Shown here one piece after another: positions 23,540-31,865 of a DNA stretch of 32,106 nt (positions within the stretch are counted from its first letter, which is position 1; the number at the start of each line of letters is the position of its first letter). The notes beneath the pieces are model-generated. The model searched no databases and was not told the DNA's origin. It saw only the letters and a program-made list of their open reading frames with translations. The stretch is from Ruminococcus sp. (GTDB lineage: Bacteria > Bacillota > Clostridia > Oscillospirales > Acutalibacteraceae), in the NCBI GenBank assembly GCA_023665555.1, contig JAMPDR010000027.1, positions 1 to 32,106 of the forward strand. Direction: 5' to 3'. The position numbers were made by a program, and so were the translations under genes.

Positions 23540-24496
23540 TCAACTGAAATCGAGCCGATGAATAGTTTCGTTATTTCTATCTTTATAAACCCAATTAAAG
23601 AATTCTTGAATATCTACATTTTTCTTAGGTTTTGAATGACATGAGTACCAAACATAATTATATTCATCCGACTTTTTTGTAACTTTTGTAATTATAATCG
23701 AGTGCTTGTCTCCGCTTTGCCAAACCTGCCCAACTTTTGCATACTTACGCAATTTGTACTCGAAATTATTTGTTTCATCTTTTGTTTTATTAGGGCCATA
23801 TTTATCATTGTTAGATCCACCGGATGTTAGTTTACCGCTAAAATAATTGTCTTTTCCTGCGGAACGGGCAATATGAAATGTTCTAAAATCAGGGACAAAA
23901 GACCATGATCTTGAATATTGCCAGTAATCTGAACCTAATGTTCGGGACTTTTTTATCATATACCAGTAGTTTGGAGAAGAATCCAATATCCAATCTCTAA
24001 TAAGTAATGGTTTTGAATTAAAATCTGAATTAATATATGAATAGACTCCTCCAACCGCTATTGCTTGTGAAACAAAGTTTGTACAATCCTTATCATCATC
24101 CATTTTTTTATATGTCGAATTAAACGTATCAGCATATTTAAGAGCATATGCGGCTGCATTTTCACGATTATAATTGGCATAGCTTGATTTCAACTGCGGA
24201 AGAGCATATTTGTAATCTTTTATAATCGGCTTATCAAGAAGCAAACGTGCTTGACGGATATAATCATCCTGAGTGGCATCTTCCTTAATCGTATTATCAA
24301 GTTGGTCAAGAATTTTGATTTTTTCATCAACTCGTTTGTCGAATTCATCGTAATAATCTTCTGCTACCGCACTTAACTCTTCTTCGGGTATATCCTCAGG
24401 ATCATACACAGCATATGATATCGTGCACAAACAGCAAAGCATACAAAGAACAATTAGTTCCACTATTAGTGTCTTTTTAAATACCTTTTTCTCCAT
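23540..24496 (-). CDS. Secreted Amidase_6 (NlpC/P60-like) protein
   Basis: 318 residues from the ATG at 24496 (GGAGG 6 nt upstream); a TTG four codons earlier is disfavoured. The signal peptide (KTLIVELIVLCMLCCLCTIS) ends near ISYAVYD. A charged helical region follows at about 35-95. The Amidase_6 domain then has YNRENAAAYALKYADTFN, the catalytic Cys in DKDCTNFVSQAIAVGG, Trp-rich PNYWYMIKKSR, and the likely catalytic His in SGDKHSIIITKV. The protein probably acts on cell-wall peptides. Its last codons form part of the 623-bp repeated unit downstream. It has its own strong promoter. Confidence 0.88.
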   Translation of the reverse strand: MEKKVFKKTLIVELIVLCMLCCLCTISYAVYDPEDIPEEELSAVAEDYYDEFDKRVDEKIKILDQLDNTIKEDATQDDYIRQARLLLDKPIIKDYKYALPQLKSSYANYNRENAAAYALKYADTFNSTYKKMDDDKDCTNFVSQAIAVGGVYSYINSDFNSKPLLIRDWILDSSPNYWYMIKKSRTLGSDYWQYSRSWSFVPDFRTFHIARSAGKDNYFSGKLTSGGSNNDKYGPNKTKDETNNFEYKLRKYAKVGQVWQSGDKHSIIITKVTKKSDEYNYVWYSCHSKPKKNVDIQEFFNWVYKDRNNETIHRLDFS

Positions 24497-24520
24497 TTTA
24501 GCCTCCAAGTATTTTTTATT

Positions 24521-24549
24521 ATTATATCATGGCAAATTTTATATGTCAA
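24521..24549 (-). promoter_or_regulatory. Promoter of the amidase/paralogue operon
   Basis: TTGACA at 24544-24549, a 17-nt spacer, and TATAAT at 24521-24526, 24 nt from the ATG. This gives a very short leader. The 24550-24715 stretch beyond it is AT-rich with nothing else recognisable. Confidence 0.88.
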
Positions 24550-24715
24550 CATATTTTACAATGGCAAATTAAACGTATTATGAAAACAAAAAAAAGACCA
24601 CGTATTTAAAAATTTAATCTGAAAATTTGGGTCTGAATTATGCACAATTAATTATTCCAAAATTAAAAAAATAAGAAAGTTTTGAAACTAATCGTATTCG
24701 AGAACTTATTATTAC

Positions 24716-25192
24716 TTATTTTAATTCCCTATGATGATTTAAATGTATTCCAATGTGTCCTATTCCCAATACAATTGTTGATATAATATGAAATATATTC
24801 TTACCATATACACCTAATAATAGAAATGCAAGTACAGGCAAAGTTGCTCCTGCAATCGGTATACCCAGCAAACTGCTATACATGTCTTTCATTGTTCTAT
24901 TACTTTTAAAATATCTTAGCCAGTATATTTCATATAAAATCATTAAAATAAAGGCAACCAGCAATAAACACGACCATCCGGATATTTTATTTATATTAAA
25001 ATCTCTAAATACCAATGATAAACATGTTGTTGACATTTCTCCGAGTCTTTCAAAAAATAGTAGCACTTTATTCTCGTTTTTTACATATTTATCATAGTCC
25101 TTGGGTTTATTTTTACTCCAAATAATGTTAGGCAGCATTAACATTAGTAAAAATATTAAACCTACATATGAAAAACCAAAATGAATATTCAT
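24716..25192 (-). CDS. Four-pass integral membrane protein
   Basis: 158 residues from the ATG at 25192, which has GGAG 8 nt upstream; the TTG six codons earlier lacks one. Hydrophobic segments are at about 6-22 (YVGLIFLLMLMLPNIIW), 55-75, 78-92, 113-133 and 136-150. A charged segment, KNKPKDYDKYVKNENKVLL, lies after the first. The C terminus is histidine-rich (HIGIHLNHHREL). I recall similar Clostridial proteins but no function. It is isolated between AT-rich gaps. Confidence 0.7.
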   Translation of the reverse strand: MNIHFGFSYVGLIFLLMLMLPNIIWSKNKPKDYDKYVKNENKVLLFFERLGEMSTTCLSLVFRDFNINKISGWSCLLLVAFILMILYEIYWLRYFKSNRTMKDMYSSLLGIPIAGATLPVLAFLLLGVYGKNIFHIISTIVLGIGHIGIHLNHHRELK

Positions 25193-25515
25193 TATAACAT
25201 CTCCATTCAAAATAAGTTCAAATCCCGACAGTCCGTGAAAATGGTGATTTGCTTGTTCTGAGAATTTACCTTATTTTTACTCACAAAAATGAGGACACCC
25301 TTGATTTATCAAAAGTGATAAACCTGCTTATCATATTGACAAGCGATCATGTAGAGTAACATACAGTCGATATAAATTCACCCACCTATACATACCGGTA
25401 AATGGGTGAAAATTTGTATTATCGCCTGTTATTTATTTGTGTGTATCTTAGTGTTGGAAGTTGTACAATAATTTTGCCGACTGTTGCTGCAACACTTAAT
25501 CGGATAAAATCGATA
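25193..25515. other. AT-rich gap with one terminator and a small inverted repeat
   Basis: No gene is visible. It holds the terminator hairpin at 25377-25410 and a TTTATC/GATAAA inverted repeat near 25306-25323 that may be an operator of the membrane protein gene. The rest shows nothing I can name. Confidence 0.5.
25377..25410 (-). terminator. Probable terminator of the alpha/beta hydrolase gene
   Basis: TTCACCCA pairs with TGGGTGAA (8 bp) around an 18-nt loop, followed by TTTATAT on the - strand. It lies about 105 nt after the stop codon. Confidence 0.55.
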
Positions 25516-26457
25516 TTATTGCTTAGTACAGTTTCTCACAGCATTGTTCCATTCTGTTGGTTGTTCAAAGTTTACCATATGTGCAGCATTTTTAATAATA
25601 ACAAAATCCTTTTTCGGAGCAATTAGTTTTTCAAACCAGTCTTCTGCAGTTGCAATCGGGCATATATAATCCTTTTCGCCAAATATTAATTTGATCGGAA
25701 TATCAAGTTGTTTAATGGATGGAATTATATCATTTTGTTTCATTTTATCGGTGAGATGTTTAACTGAATAATTAATCCCGCATATCACCTTATACAAATT
25801 AAAACCATAGTATTTAGGATATACAGCAATATATTTTTTCATTGAAAAAGTATTGTTTTGATGAATGTAACCGCCGTACTTATGAATTAAATTTCCAACA
25901 AAACTATTGGCTTCTTTGTTATTATTCGGATAAATTCCGTTCACAGGTTTTCCGTAAGCAAGCAGCTTGTTTACACATTTGGTATCATCAATTTTATCAG
26001 ATTCAGATAGTACAAAATTATATTTTTCAATCTCATCTAATTTTGAAGATATCCCTTGACCGGTACCAATATAGTAATGCAAAAGTTCAGGATATTTGCT
26101 TGCAAACCATAAGCCAAGATATGCGCCCCATGAATGACCGGCCAAAAATAATTTATTTTGATTATATTTTTTTAAAAGATACTCAACAATTTCTTTTAAA
26201 TCACACAACATCAGTTCAGTAGTCAGTGGCTCTTTTTTGCTTTCCTTGGTGTAGCTTAACCCTGAACAGCGCTGATCCCAGCAAACAATAGTAAACTCAT
26301 CGGCGATTTCACTATTATATTCACAAACCAAAGGTCTGTCAGGCGATCCTGGTCCACCATGGACAATTAATAAAATCGGATTTGCCGTATTTGTATATAA
26401 AGTTAAAATGCTTTGCTTTATTCCACCAATAATTATCGTTTCTTTTTCCCGTTTCAT
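25516..26457 (-). CDS. Alpha/beta hydrolase, proline iminopeptidase-like
   Basis: 313 residues. The oxyanion-hole motif IVHGGPGSPD is near residue 32. The nucleophile elbow LAGHSWGAYLG is near residue 109. The Asp is in LIFGEKDYICPIA and the His in KNAAHMVNFEQP, completing the catalytic triad. HGGPGSPD with WDQRCSGLS is typical of the S33 family (prolyl aminopeptidases and related hydrolases). The substrate is unknown. GGGTG precedes the ATG. It appears monocistronic within the AT-rich accessory region. Confidence 0.88.
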   Translation of the reverse strand: MKREKETIIIGGIKQSILTLYTNTANPILLIVHGGPGSPDRPLVCEYNSEIADEFTIVCWDQRCSGLSYTKESKKEPLTTELMLCDLKEIVEYLLKKYNQNKLFLAGHSWGAYLGLWFASKYPELLHYYIGTGQGISSKLDEIEKYNFVLSESDKIDDTKCVNKLLAYGKPVNGIYPNNNKEANSFVGNLIHKYGGYIHQNNTFSMKKYIAVYPKYYGFNLYKVICGINYSVKHLTDKMKQNDIIPSIKQLDIPIKLIFGEKDYICPIATAEDWFEKLIAPKKDFVIIKNAAHMVNFEQPTEWNNAVRNCTKQ

Positions 26458-26650
26458 AATACACCCACTTTTATGACATTCATTAATCGAAATCTATTAG
26501 AAAAAGTTTAGCACAAAGCTATCATCTTTTTCAATAAAATTTATTAATGTAGGTATTATACGCTTCTGTATGCACAATTCAAGTGAAAAACAACCGATTG
26601 CATAAATTCGCAACATATCACGTATCCGCATCTGCGTGATTCGGATGAAT

Positions 26651-27418
26651 TTAGTCAACGTGCACATTTAATGCAGATTGCACCTTTTTCAAAAATCTCT
26701 TATCATTAAATTGTTCATTTGTGAGAAAGTTACCATTATAAAACATTGCATAAGATGTGCATGGACTTGATACTGCCTGTGCCTGCTCCTTAGTTTGAAT
26801 ATGAATTGCCTTGAATGGAATACCGTTTTCTAAAGCAGTACGTTCAACAATGGGTACATATTTAGCATTAAAAGGGCATTGGCTTGTATAGTAAAGAACG
26901 TATCCGTTTTCTTCAATATGAGGATGTCTTGCTGATTCTGTAAATTGCGGAATCATAGCCTTTTCATCAAAAGCCAAATACATCAAATTAATTCCCACAT
27001 CTGAAACATCAGCAACTTTAAAACCTTTATGCAATAAGTGTTTTGGATCGGATAAAAAAGGTTTCTTCTTTGCGGAGGAAAGAATGCAAAGACCCGATTT
27101 GCCTTTTTCTTTAGAATCTTTAATACACTCGTTAAGCAAATCATTGGAATACCCATGTCCTTTGAGTGAACCTGATACCCATAAACAATCTATATACATA
27201 TAGTTTTCCGCAATAATAGGCACCCATGCGTTTTCTGCCGGTATGTACTCAATAAAACATTTACCCCGTTCAATACTTTTTAGAAAGATAAGTCCATCAT
27301 CAAAACATTTCATCATCCAATCCTTTTTAGATGAAACTTGCATATCTTTGTTATTTGATATAGCACAGCAAATATGTTCCTTGTCAATATTTTCTTTTGT
27401 CACTCTGACGTATTCCAT
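26651..27418 (-). CDS. GNAT acetyltransferase with C-terminal YoaP-type domain
   Basis: 255 residues. The N-terminal GNAT fold (about 1-145) includes MYIDCLWVSGSLKGHGYSND, which supplies the acetyl-CoA pyrophosphate loop. The C-terminal part (about 165-250) has a thioredoxin-like opening, YVLYYTSQCPFNAKYVP, followed by AIHIQTKEQAQAVSSPCTSY and FLTNEQFNDKRFLKKV, as in Bacillus YoaP. The substrate is not known. GGAGG precedes the ATG. The downstream GC-containing hairpin near 26605-26640 may be its terminator. Confidence 0.87.
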   Translation of the reverse strand: MEYVRVTKENIDKEHICCAISNNKDMQVSSKKDWMMKCFDDGLIFLKSIERGKCFIEYIPAENAWVPIIAENYMYIDCLWVSGSLKGHGYSNDLLNECIKDSKEKGKSGLCILSSAKKKPFLSDPKHLLHKGFKVADVSDVGINLMYLAFDEKAMIPQFTESARHPHIEENGYVLYYTSQCPFNAKYVPIVERTALENGIPFKAIHIQTKEQAQAVSSPCTSYAMFYNGNFLTNEQFNDKRFLKKVQSALNVHVD

Positions 27419-27543
27419 TACGTTTTCCTCCGTAAATTCAATTTATCGTTATAATCCATATTAATATTATATCACATTATGTCGTTTTTTTGTTTATGCA
27501 CAGTTAGTATTAAGTCAATGGTATACCACTAATAATGTAAAAA

Positions 27544-27843
27544 TTATTTTATAAATTCAACCGTTGGTTTATTTATTGAAATAACAAACCAAAAATCCAT
27601 ATTATAGGTTGAATCGGATATAGTAATCTCTGCACTATATATTTTGGGTGATTCTCCATTTATAAGGATTTCCTCAAAATTTCCACTGCGGCAACATCCA
27701 AAATAAAGGGAATATCGACTTAAATTAACTAATGGTGCATCAAATATTTTCAGCGGATCAGTATTGTTAACATATAATTCATTACTGTCGAACACAGTTG
27801 CCTTTTCATCTAATCCCACTTCATTATTGTAGGCTAACCCCAA
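27544..27843 (-). pseudogene. Probable 5'-truncated gene fragment
   Basis: The open frame encodes up to 99 residues from a TTG at 27843 with no convincing ribosome binding site; a TGA lies in frame a few codons upstream. The translation (LYVNNTDPLKIFDAPLVNLS, then SLYFGCCRSGNFEEILINGE) looks like real protein but matches nothing I know. It begins just 27 nt after the stop of the uS9 fusion gene. The most economical reading is the C-terminal remnant of a gene cut when the mobile DNA arrived. A small intact gene is the alternative. Confidence 0.45.
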
Positions 27844-27870
27844 AAGGTTCAGATTTCAATAGATATTTTA

Positions 27871-28653
27871 CTACCTCTTTGAAAATTGTGGTGCACGACG
27901 AGCACCTTTGAGACCATACTTCTTACGTTCTTTCATTCGTGAATCACGCGTAAGCAAACCTGCCGCTTTAAGCGCAGGACGGTGCTCGGGTTCCATAAGA
28001 ATTAATGCTCTAGCAATACCATGGCGAATTGCACCCGCTTGACCCGAGAAACCACCTCCAGAAACAGTAACAACAATATCCACCTTATCTAAAGTATCTG
28101 CTATATGCAGTGGCTGACGAACAATCAGTTTAAGAGTTTCGAGGCTAAAATAATCATCAATATCCCTCCTGTTAATTGTAATTCCACCCGTTCCATCGGG
28201 ATAAAGGTACACTCGTGCAACAGAAGATTTCCGCCTTCCAGTGCCATAAAAATACGGCTTTTTAGATTGATATATTAATATATTAGTTTGTCTTTTTGGT
28301 ATTTCTTCAAGAAAATCTTCTATTTTTTTTTGCAGCAATATGTCTTCCGTAGTATAGTATTTAAAATACTTTTGAAAAAAAGTAGAGTCACCATATTCTA
28401 TTTTGTCTGTGTCCTCACGAAACGCATAGATAGGATTAGCTTTGATATCAATTACAGTCTTATCTCCTTCTCGTTCTTCCACTGGAATGAGTCTTGAAAA
28501 AACACTTTGTTTAACCTCTACAAACTCCTCAACACAATCTTGGTGACCATGCTGAAAAAACCATTTTCCCTCATTTTCAAAAACAGGATATACAAAATTC
28601 GGAATGATATTGAACAAATCAATAAAGCCTATTAATTTATACGAATTATGCAC
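27871..28653 (-). CDS. Unknown domain fused to complete ribosomal protein uS9 (RpsI)
   Basis: 260 residues; GTG start with GGGGG upstream, overlapping the preceding gene by 8 bp. Residues 1-127 are an unrecognised AT-rich domain ([40 protein letters not shown]). Residues 128-260 are a full bacterial uS9: [43 protein letters not shown], and the C-terminal tail [20 protein letters not shown] that reaches the P-site tRNA in ribosomes. The junction YQSKKPYF aligns with the usual MYxSKPYF start of S9 in this bacterial group as I recall it, but the start codon reads ATA (28273-28275). No ATG, GTG or TTG with a ribosome binding site lies near, so uS9 can be made only as a fusion. No rplM is upstream. 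Confidence 0.88.
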   Translation of the reverse strand: MHNSYKLIGFIDLFNIIPNFVYPVFENEGKWFFQHGHQDCVEEFVEVKQSVFSRLIPVEEREGDKTVIDIKANPIYAFREDTDKIEYGDSTFFQKYFKYYTTEDILLQKKIEDFLEEIPKRQTNILIYQSKKPYFYGTGRRKSSVARVYLYPDGTGGITINRRDIDDYFSLETLKLIVRQPLHIADTLDKVDIVVTVSGGGFSGQAGAIRHGIARALILMEPEHRPALKAAGLLTRDSRMKERKKYGLKGARRAPQFSKR

Positions 28654-29422
28654 CTATTTTCCCCCTTTTTCGAAATTTCAGATATTCCATTGCCTTTTCA
28701 AAAACCACCTCGTTATATCTAGACGGAGCCGTTAATGACCGTACAGTATATTCAAAATACTTAATATTATTATTATCTAAAAAATTTTTTATTACTTCTT
28801 CTCGTAAAAGATCTTCAGGTAGAATTACACACTCAACTGCATCTTTAAGATGTACATGTTCTTGAGTCGAAACTTCTACTGTATGTGCCCTATCATCGAT
28901 TTCATAAGTACCCTGTGCATTCAAAAGACTGATTAACGCATCAACATATGGATTGTACTTTTTAGTGCATTCTACAGCCTGTCCACGAATATAGTTTTCA
29001 TTATTTCCGTAAAATACAGTAATATACTTTAATATTGCATTAATTGACCCTTCAATTTCAAACTCATCCATTTTCATATTGCGATGCAAAAACTCTTTAT
29101 ATATATTAGCATCGAAAGCTCCTGTATCAAAAGGAAATACTTTGTATATTTTTACTTTATCTGGATTGACAATAAAGCATACTGGGCAATATTCAATATC
29201 AGTTCGATTTCCCTCAACCTTTTCTCCTACTGGATATGACGGCTTACCATAAAAGAAATATAACACATCTTTCTTAAGAACTTTACAAGGACGGGATTCC
29301 AATCGTTCACTTTGAATAATCAATCTGCTATCAAAACATTCACAAGAATGCATTATCGGCAAAACTTCCGAGATAATATTCTTTTCTTGCTGTTGCGCCA
29401 AATAATCACATAAAGTCGACAT
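28646..29422 (-). CDS. Unrecognised first gene of the uS9-fusion operon
   Basis: 258 residues, very AT-rich. No membrane segment or signal peptide. Recognisable blocks: a Cys pair near the N terminus (MHSCECFDS), [51 protein letters not shown], and a C-terminal [20 protein letters not shown] followed by a basic tail. The C/H content might bind a metal, but no clear zinc finger is formed. I do not recognise a family. Its last 8 bp overlap the GTG start of the uS9 fusion, so the two are translationally coupled. It lies behind a promoter and a uORF/terminator leader. Confidence 0.8.
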   Translation of the reverse strand: MSTLCDYLAQQQEKNIISEVLPIMHSCECFDSRLIIQSERLESRPCKVLKKDVLYFFYGKPSYPVGEKVEGNRTDIEYCPVCFIVNPDKVKIYKVFPFDTGAFDANIYKEFLHRNMKMDEFEIEGSINAILKYITVFYGNNENYIRGQAVECTKKYNPYVDALISLLNAQGTYEIDDRAHTVEVSTQEHVHLKDAVECVILPEDLLREEVIKNFLDNNNIKYFEYTVRSLTAPSRYNEVVFEKAMEYLKFRKRGKIGA

Positions 29423-29437
29423 GAATCTTTCACCACC

Positions 29438-29475
29438 AAAAAAAACTAACCAAGTCTAACATGGAAGACTTGATT
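29438..29475 (-). terminator. Leader terminator (attenuator) of the uS9-fusion operon
   Basis: On the - strand AATCAAGTCT pairs with AGACTTGGTT (10 bp, one G-U) around TCCATGTT, followed by AG and eight T residues. It lies between the operon promoter and the first gene, 15 nt before its ATG, so it would stop transcription of the operon unless disrupted. Confidence 0.8.
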
Positions 29476-29494
29476 AGATAGAGCACATATACAT
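29474..29494 (-). CDS. Six-codon leader uORF (MYMCSI)
   Basis: ATG TAT ATG TGC TCT ATC TAA, with a weak GAG upstream. Its stop codon touches the 5' arm of the leader terminator, and its own sequence can fold with the preceding GGG into a 6-7 bp hairpin. This is the position used by stalling leader peptides in ribosome-mediated attenuation. Too short to be supported by anything except position. Confidence 0.5.
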   Translation of the reverse strand: MYMCSI

Positions 29495-29498
29495 GCCC

Positions 29499-29518
29499 AA
29501 CTCATTAAATAATGAGTT
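29499..29518 (-). promoter_or_regulatory. Inverted repeat in the leader of the uS9-fusion operon
   Basis: AACTCATTA / TAATGAGTT, a perfect 9-bp inverted repeat with a 2-nt centre, placed between promoter and uORF. It could be a repressor operator or the first hairpin of the attenuator. Confidence 0.55.
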
Positions 29519-29539
29519 ATGGATATCTTTACAAAATGA

Positions 29540-29567
29540 AGTATACCACAAACACAAATAATGTCAA
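29540..29567 (-). promoter_or_regulatory. Promoter of the uS9-fusion operon
   Basis: TTGACA at 29562-29567, a 16-nt spacer, and TATACT at 29540-29545. The expected start is near 29533, giving a leader of about 110 nt. Confidence 0.82.
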
Positions 29568-29795
29568 GATATGGAGATTTTTTCTCTATAGCGTATAAAA
29601 AAATCTTCAATATATAATATTTTTTAGTGAATTTAGTAAAAAATATTTGTCAATTTTGTGATTACTGAACAAAAATTACAACAAATTTTCCTTGATCATA
29701 TCTCAAAATTCAAAAGCCTCTATAGCTTTATAAAAATTTATATACTATAACAAAAAGCACTATATTTGATAAAATCTGCATCTCATGTTTCTATT
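29568..29795. other. AT-rich gap downstream of the serine recombinase
   Basis: No gene. An A/T-only-arm hairpin (AGATTTTTT / AAAAAATCT) lies at about 29575-29607 and a short AAAGC/GCTTT hairpin near 29715. Either may end the recombinase transcript. No attachment-site repeat could be identified by eye. Confidence 0.45.
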
Positions 29796-31412
29796 TTATT
29801 CCAAAGATTCGGTTATTTCAAATCCGCCTTTGAGGATAATCACGATTGATTTATTACCCATAACCCTTATACATTCAACAATTCGTCTTATGACGATATC
29901 ATCAAATTCCGTAAAGCTGAAATCTTCTTTTTCAAGGATTTCGGCTATTCTTTTTACTTCGATGTCTGTACTGCCGCTCATATCAACATCTGTTTGCAAT
30001 GTTTCAAGTTGCTGCCTGAGTGCCTTTACTTTAGCATACAGCGATTCAATTTCGGTGAAATACCTTTCTGTGTCACCTTCGGTTCTTGAAGCCTGTACCA
30101 TCATCATGTCAGCTTCTTCCTGAAGCTGTTTAATATTAAGCTCAATGTTGTACCGATCAAGTACTTCATTTTCACCTGTAACAGCATATTCAAGTGTGGT
30201 TTTCATGGCATTTAGTATTTCTTCTTTTTGTGGAACAGCTCTTGAAATACCTTTGCAAATTGCTTCGTGAAGAACACACTCTTCAATTCCGACTGACTTG
30301 GAGCAATATTTGGAGCCGTGTTCTATTCTGTTAAGACAACGCCAATATATTTTCTTTTCACCGTGACTGTTTATTGTTCTTCGTCTGTACGGACTTCCGC
30401 ACTCACCGCAGATAAGAATTTCCGACAGTGCATATTTACTGCTGTATTTGCCAAGTTCTGTTATTGTTTTATCAGATGTTTTTCTTTTTCCTGCTCGCCT
30501 TGCTCGTTCCTGCTGTACCATTTTAAATACATCTCGGTCTATTATAGCCGGGTGATTGTTACTGACGAGATATTTAGGCAGTTCTCCATTATTTTTCTTT
30601 GTCTTTTTACTGATACAATCAGTGCGAAATGTCTTTTGCATCAGTAAATCGCCAACATATTTTTCATTACTAAGCATTAAACGAATCGTTTCTCTTTTCC
30701 AATCGGTATGACCGTTTCGGTTTTTGATTCCGTTTTCCTTTATATATTTAGCAATGGTATCAACGGTCGCTCCGTCAAGGTACATTCTGAAAATCTTTCT
30801 GACAACTTCAGCTTCTTCGGGCACGATCTCAGGCTCACCGCCCTCACCTTTTCTGTATCCGTAAGTCTTATAGTTAAAAGCATATGAACCATTTTTCATT
30901 CTCTGCTGAATACCCCATCGGATATTTGCACTTATGTTTTCACTCTCTGACTGCGCCATAACGCTGTAAAGTCCTATAAACATTTCACTGTCAGTGGTCA
31001 GCGTGTCAATGTTCTGTTCTTCAAAGAATACGCCGATACCCATAGCTTTGAGTTTTCTGACATAGCTAAGACTGTCAACGGTATTTCTTGCGAATCGTGA
31101 AACGGACTTTGTGAGGATAAGGTCAATCTTTCCTTTTTCACAGTCCTTTATCATATCTTTAAAGCGTTCACGCTTGTTTACCATAGTTCCGGTTATACCT
31201 TCGTCAGCATAAATACCGACGAAATGCCACTTCGGATTTTTGCAAATATGATCGGTATAATATGAAACCTGAGCTTCATAGCTTTGAAGCTGGTCATCCG
31301 AGTCGGTTGATACACGGCAATATGCCGCAACATTCAGTTGTTTGTATTCATTTTTTCTTGATGCTAAAAGCGGATTTGCTTCAATTTTTGTTACTGTTCT
31401 TGCTACCTGCAT
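29796..31412 (-). CDS. Large serine recombinase
   Basis: 538 residues, full length. The N-terminal resolvase catalytic domain has NVAAYCRVSTDSDDQ with the nucleophile Ser, then GITGTMVNKRERFKDMI, LILTKSVSRFARNTVDSLSY and MAQSESENISANIRWG. The recombinase domain (about 175-285) includes YGYRKGEGGEPEIVPEEAEV and AKYIKENGIKNRNGH. The zinc ribbon is CGECGSPYRRR ... YWRCLNR ... KYC, followed by a C-terminal coiled coil. It catalyses site-specific integration or excision of a mobile element. AAGGGAG precedes the ATG. It overlaps the upstream recombinase remnant by 32 bp. Confidence 0.95.
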   Translation of the reverse strand: MQVARTVTKIEANPLLASRKNEYKQLNVAAYCRVSTDSDDQLQSYEAQVSYYTDHICKNPKWHFVGIYADEGITGTMVNKRERFKDMIKDCEKGKIDLILTKSVSRFARNTVDSLSYVRKLKAMGIGVFFEEQNIDTLTTDSEMFIGLYSVMAQSESENISANIRWGIQQRMKNGSYAFNYKTYGYRKGEGGEPEIVPEEAEVVRKIFRMYLDGATVDTIAKYIKENGIKNRNGHTDWKRETIRLMLSNEKYVGDLLMQKTFRTDCISKKTKKNNGELPKYLVSNNHPAIIDRDVFKMVQQERARRAGKRKTSDKTITELGKYSSKYALSEILICGECGSPYRRRTINSHGEKKIYWRCLNRIEHGSKYCSKSVGIEECVLHEAICKGISRAVPQKEEILNAMKTTLEYAVTGENEVLDRYNIELNIKQLQEEADMMMVQASRTEGDTERYFTEIESLYAKVKALRQQLETLQTDVDMSGSTDIEVKRIAEILEKEDFSFTEFDDIVIRRIVECIRVMGNKSIVIILKGGFEITESLE

Positions 31413-31863
31413 TGTCTTGTTCTCCCTTCTCGGAATTAATTTCTTTACCGTTTACAAAACGGATTGTTATGCTATCGTCTTTATTAACAACAATTTTCTC
31501 TATGGTATCTGACAGCAATTCATAATTAAAATCATCTATCTTATCCATAGCAGAAAAGTATTTTATAAGTTCATCAGTTGCAAATGAAAAATCCTCTTTG
31601 CAACAGCTAATTTTATCATTAGCACAAGATATAACGAGTTTCTTAATTGGCTGAAATTGCGGCTTCGGCTGGTTCATTAAATATCTAATTTCATTTTCTT
31701 GCCGTATAACTTCAAGGCTTGGATTATATAAATTCTTTTTATCGCTTTCATATCTCAGCAATTCAGGATCACTTATCACTTTATTAAAAACTGAAAGAAT
31801 ACCGTTAAACAGATAATTATCGTCCATAAAAACAGTGCATCTACAATTTGAATCACAAATCCA
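31381..31863 (-). pseudogene. C-terminal remnant of a second serine recombinase
   Basis: From an ATG at 31827 there are 148 residues without a ribosome binding site. The same frame reads upstream as WICDSNCRCTVFMDDNYLF, which looks like the end of the recombinase zinc ribbon. It continues with SLEVIRQENEIRYLM and ends DTIEKIVVNKDDSITIRFVN, the usual tail of the recombinase C-terminal domain. The catalytic domain is missing: upstream of the TGG at 31861-31863 the DNA becomes VirB4 coding sequence in another frame. A stand-alone accessory protein is the less likely alternative. Confidence 0.7.
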
Positions 31864-31865
31864 TT

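Larger units (their letters stand above)
21697..23574 (-). repeat. Three tandem copies of a 623-bp unit
   Basis: The unit boundary word GTTTCGTTAT (on the + strand) occurs at 21697, 22942 and 23565, with a one-base-deleted form at 22320. The spacings are 623, 622 and 623 bp. Each unit carries one 183-residue gene, its AAAGGAG ribosome binding site, and a copy of the last codons of the upstream amidase gene. The 5' part of each gene is almost identical and the 3' part diverged. Confidence 0.92.

Noticed and set aside
26605..26640. Interleaved ATCACG/CGTGAT and ATCCG/CGGAT repeats that could form a pseudoknot
   Set aside because: The pairings are only 5-6 bp and the site lies just downstream of a gene, where a weak terminator is the simpler reading.
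28261..28300. Independent translation start for uS9 inside the fusion gene
   Set aside because: No ATG, GTG or TTG in frame with a ribosome binding site lies near the junction; the nearest in-frame TTG is about 20 codons upstream within the unknown domain.
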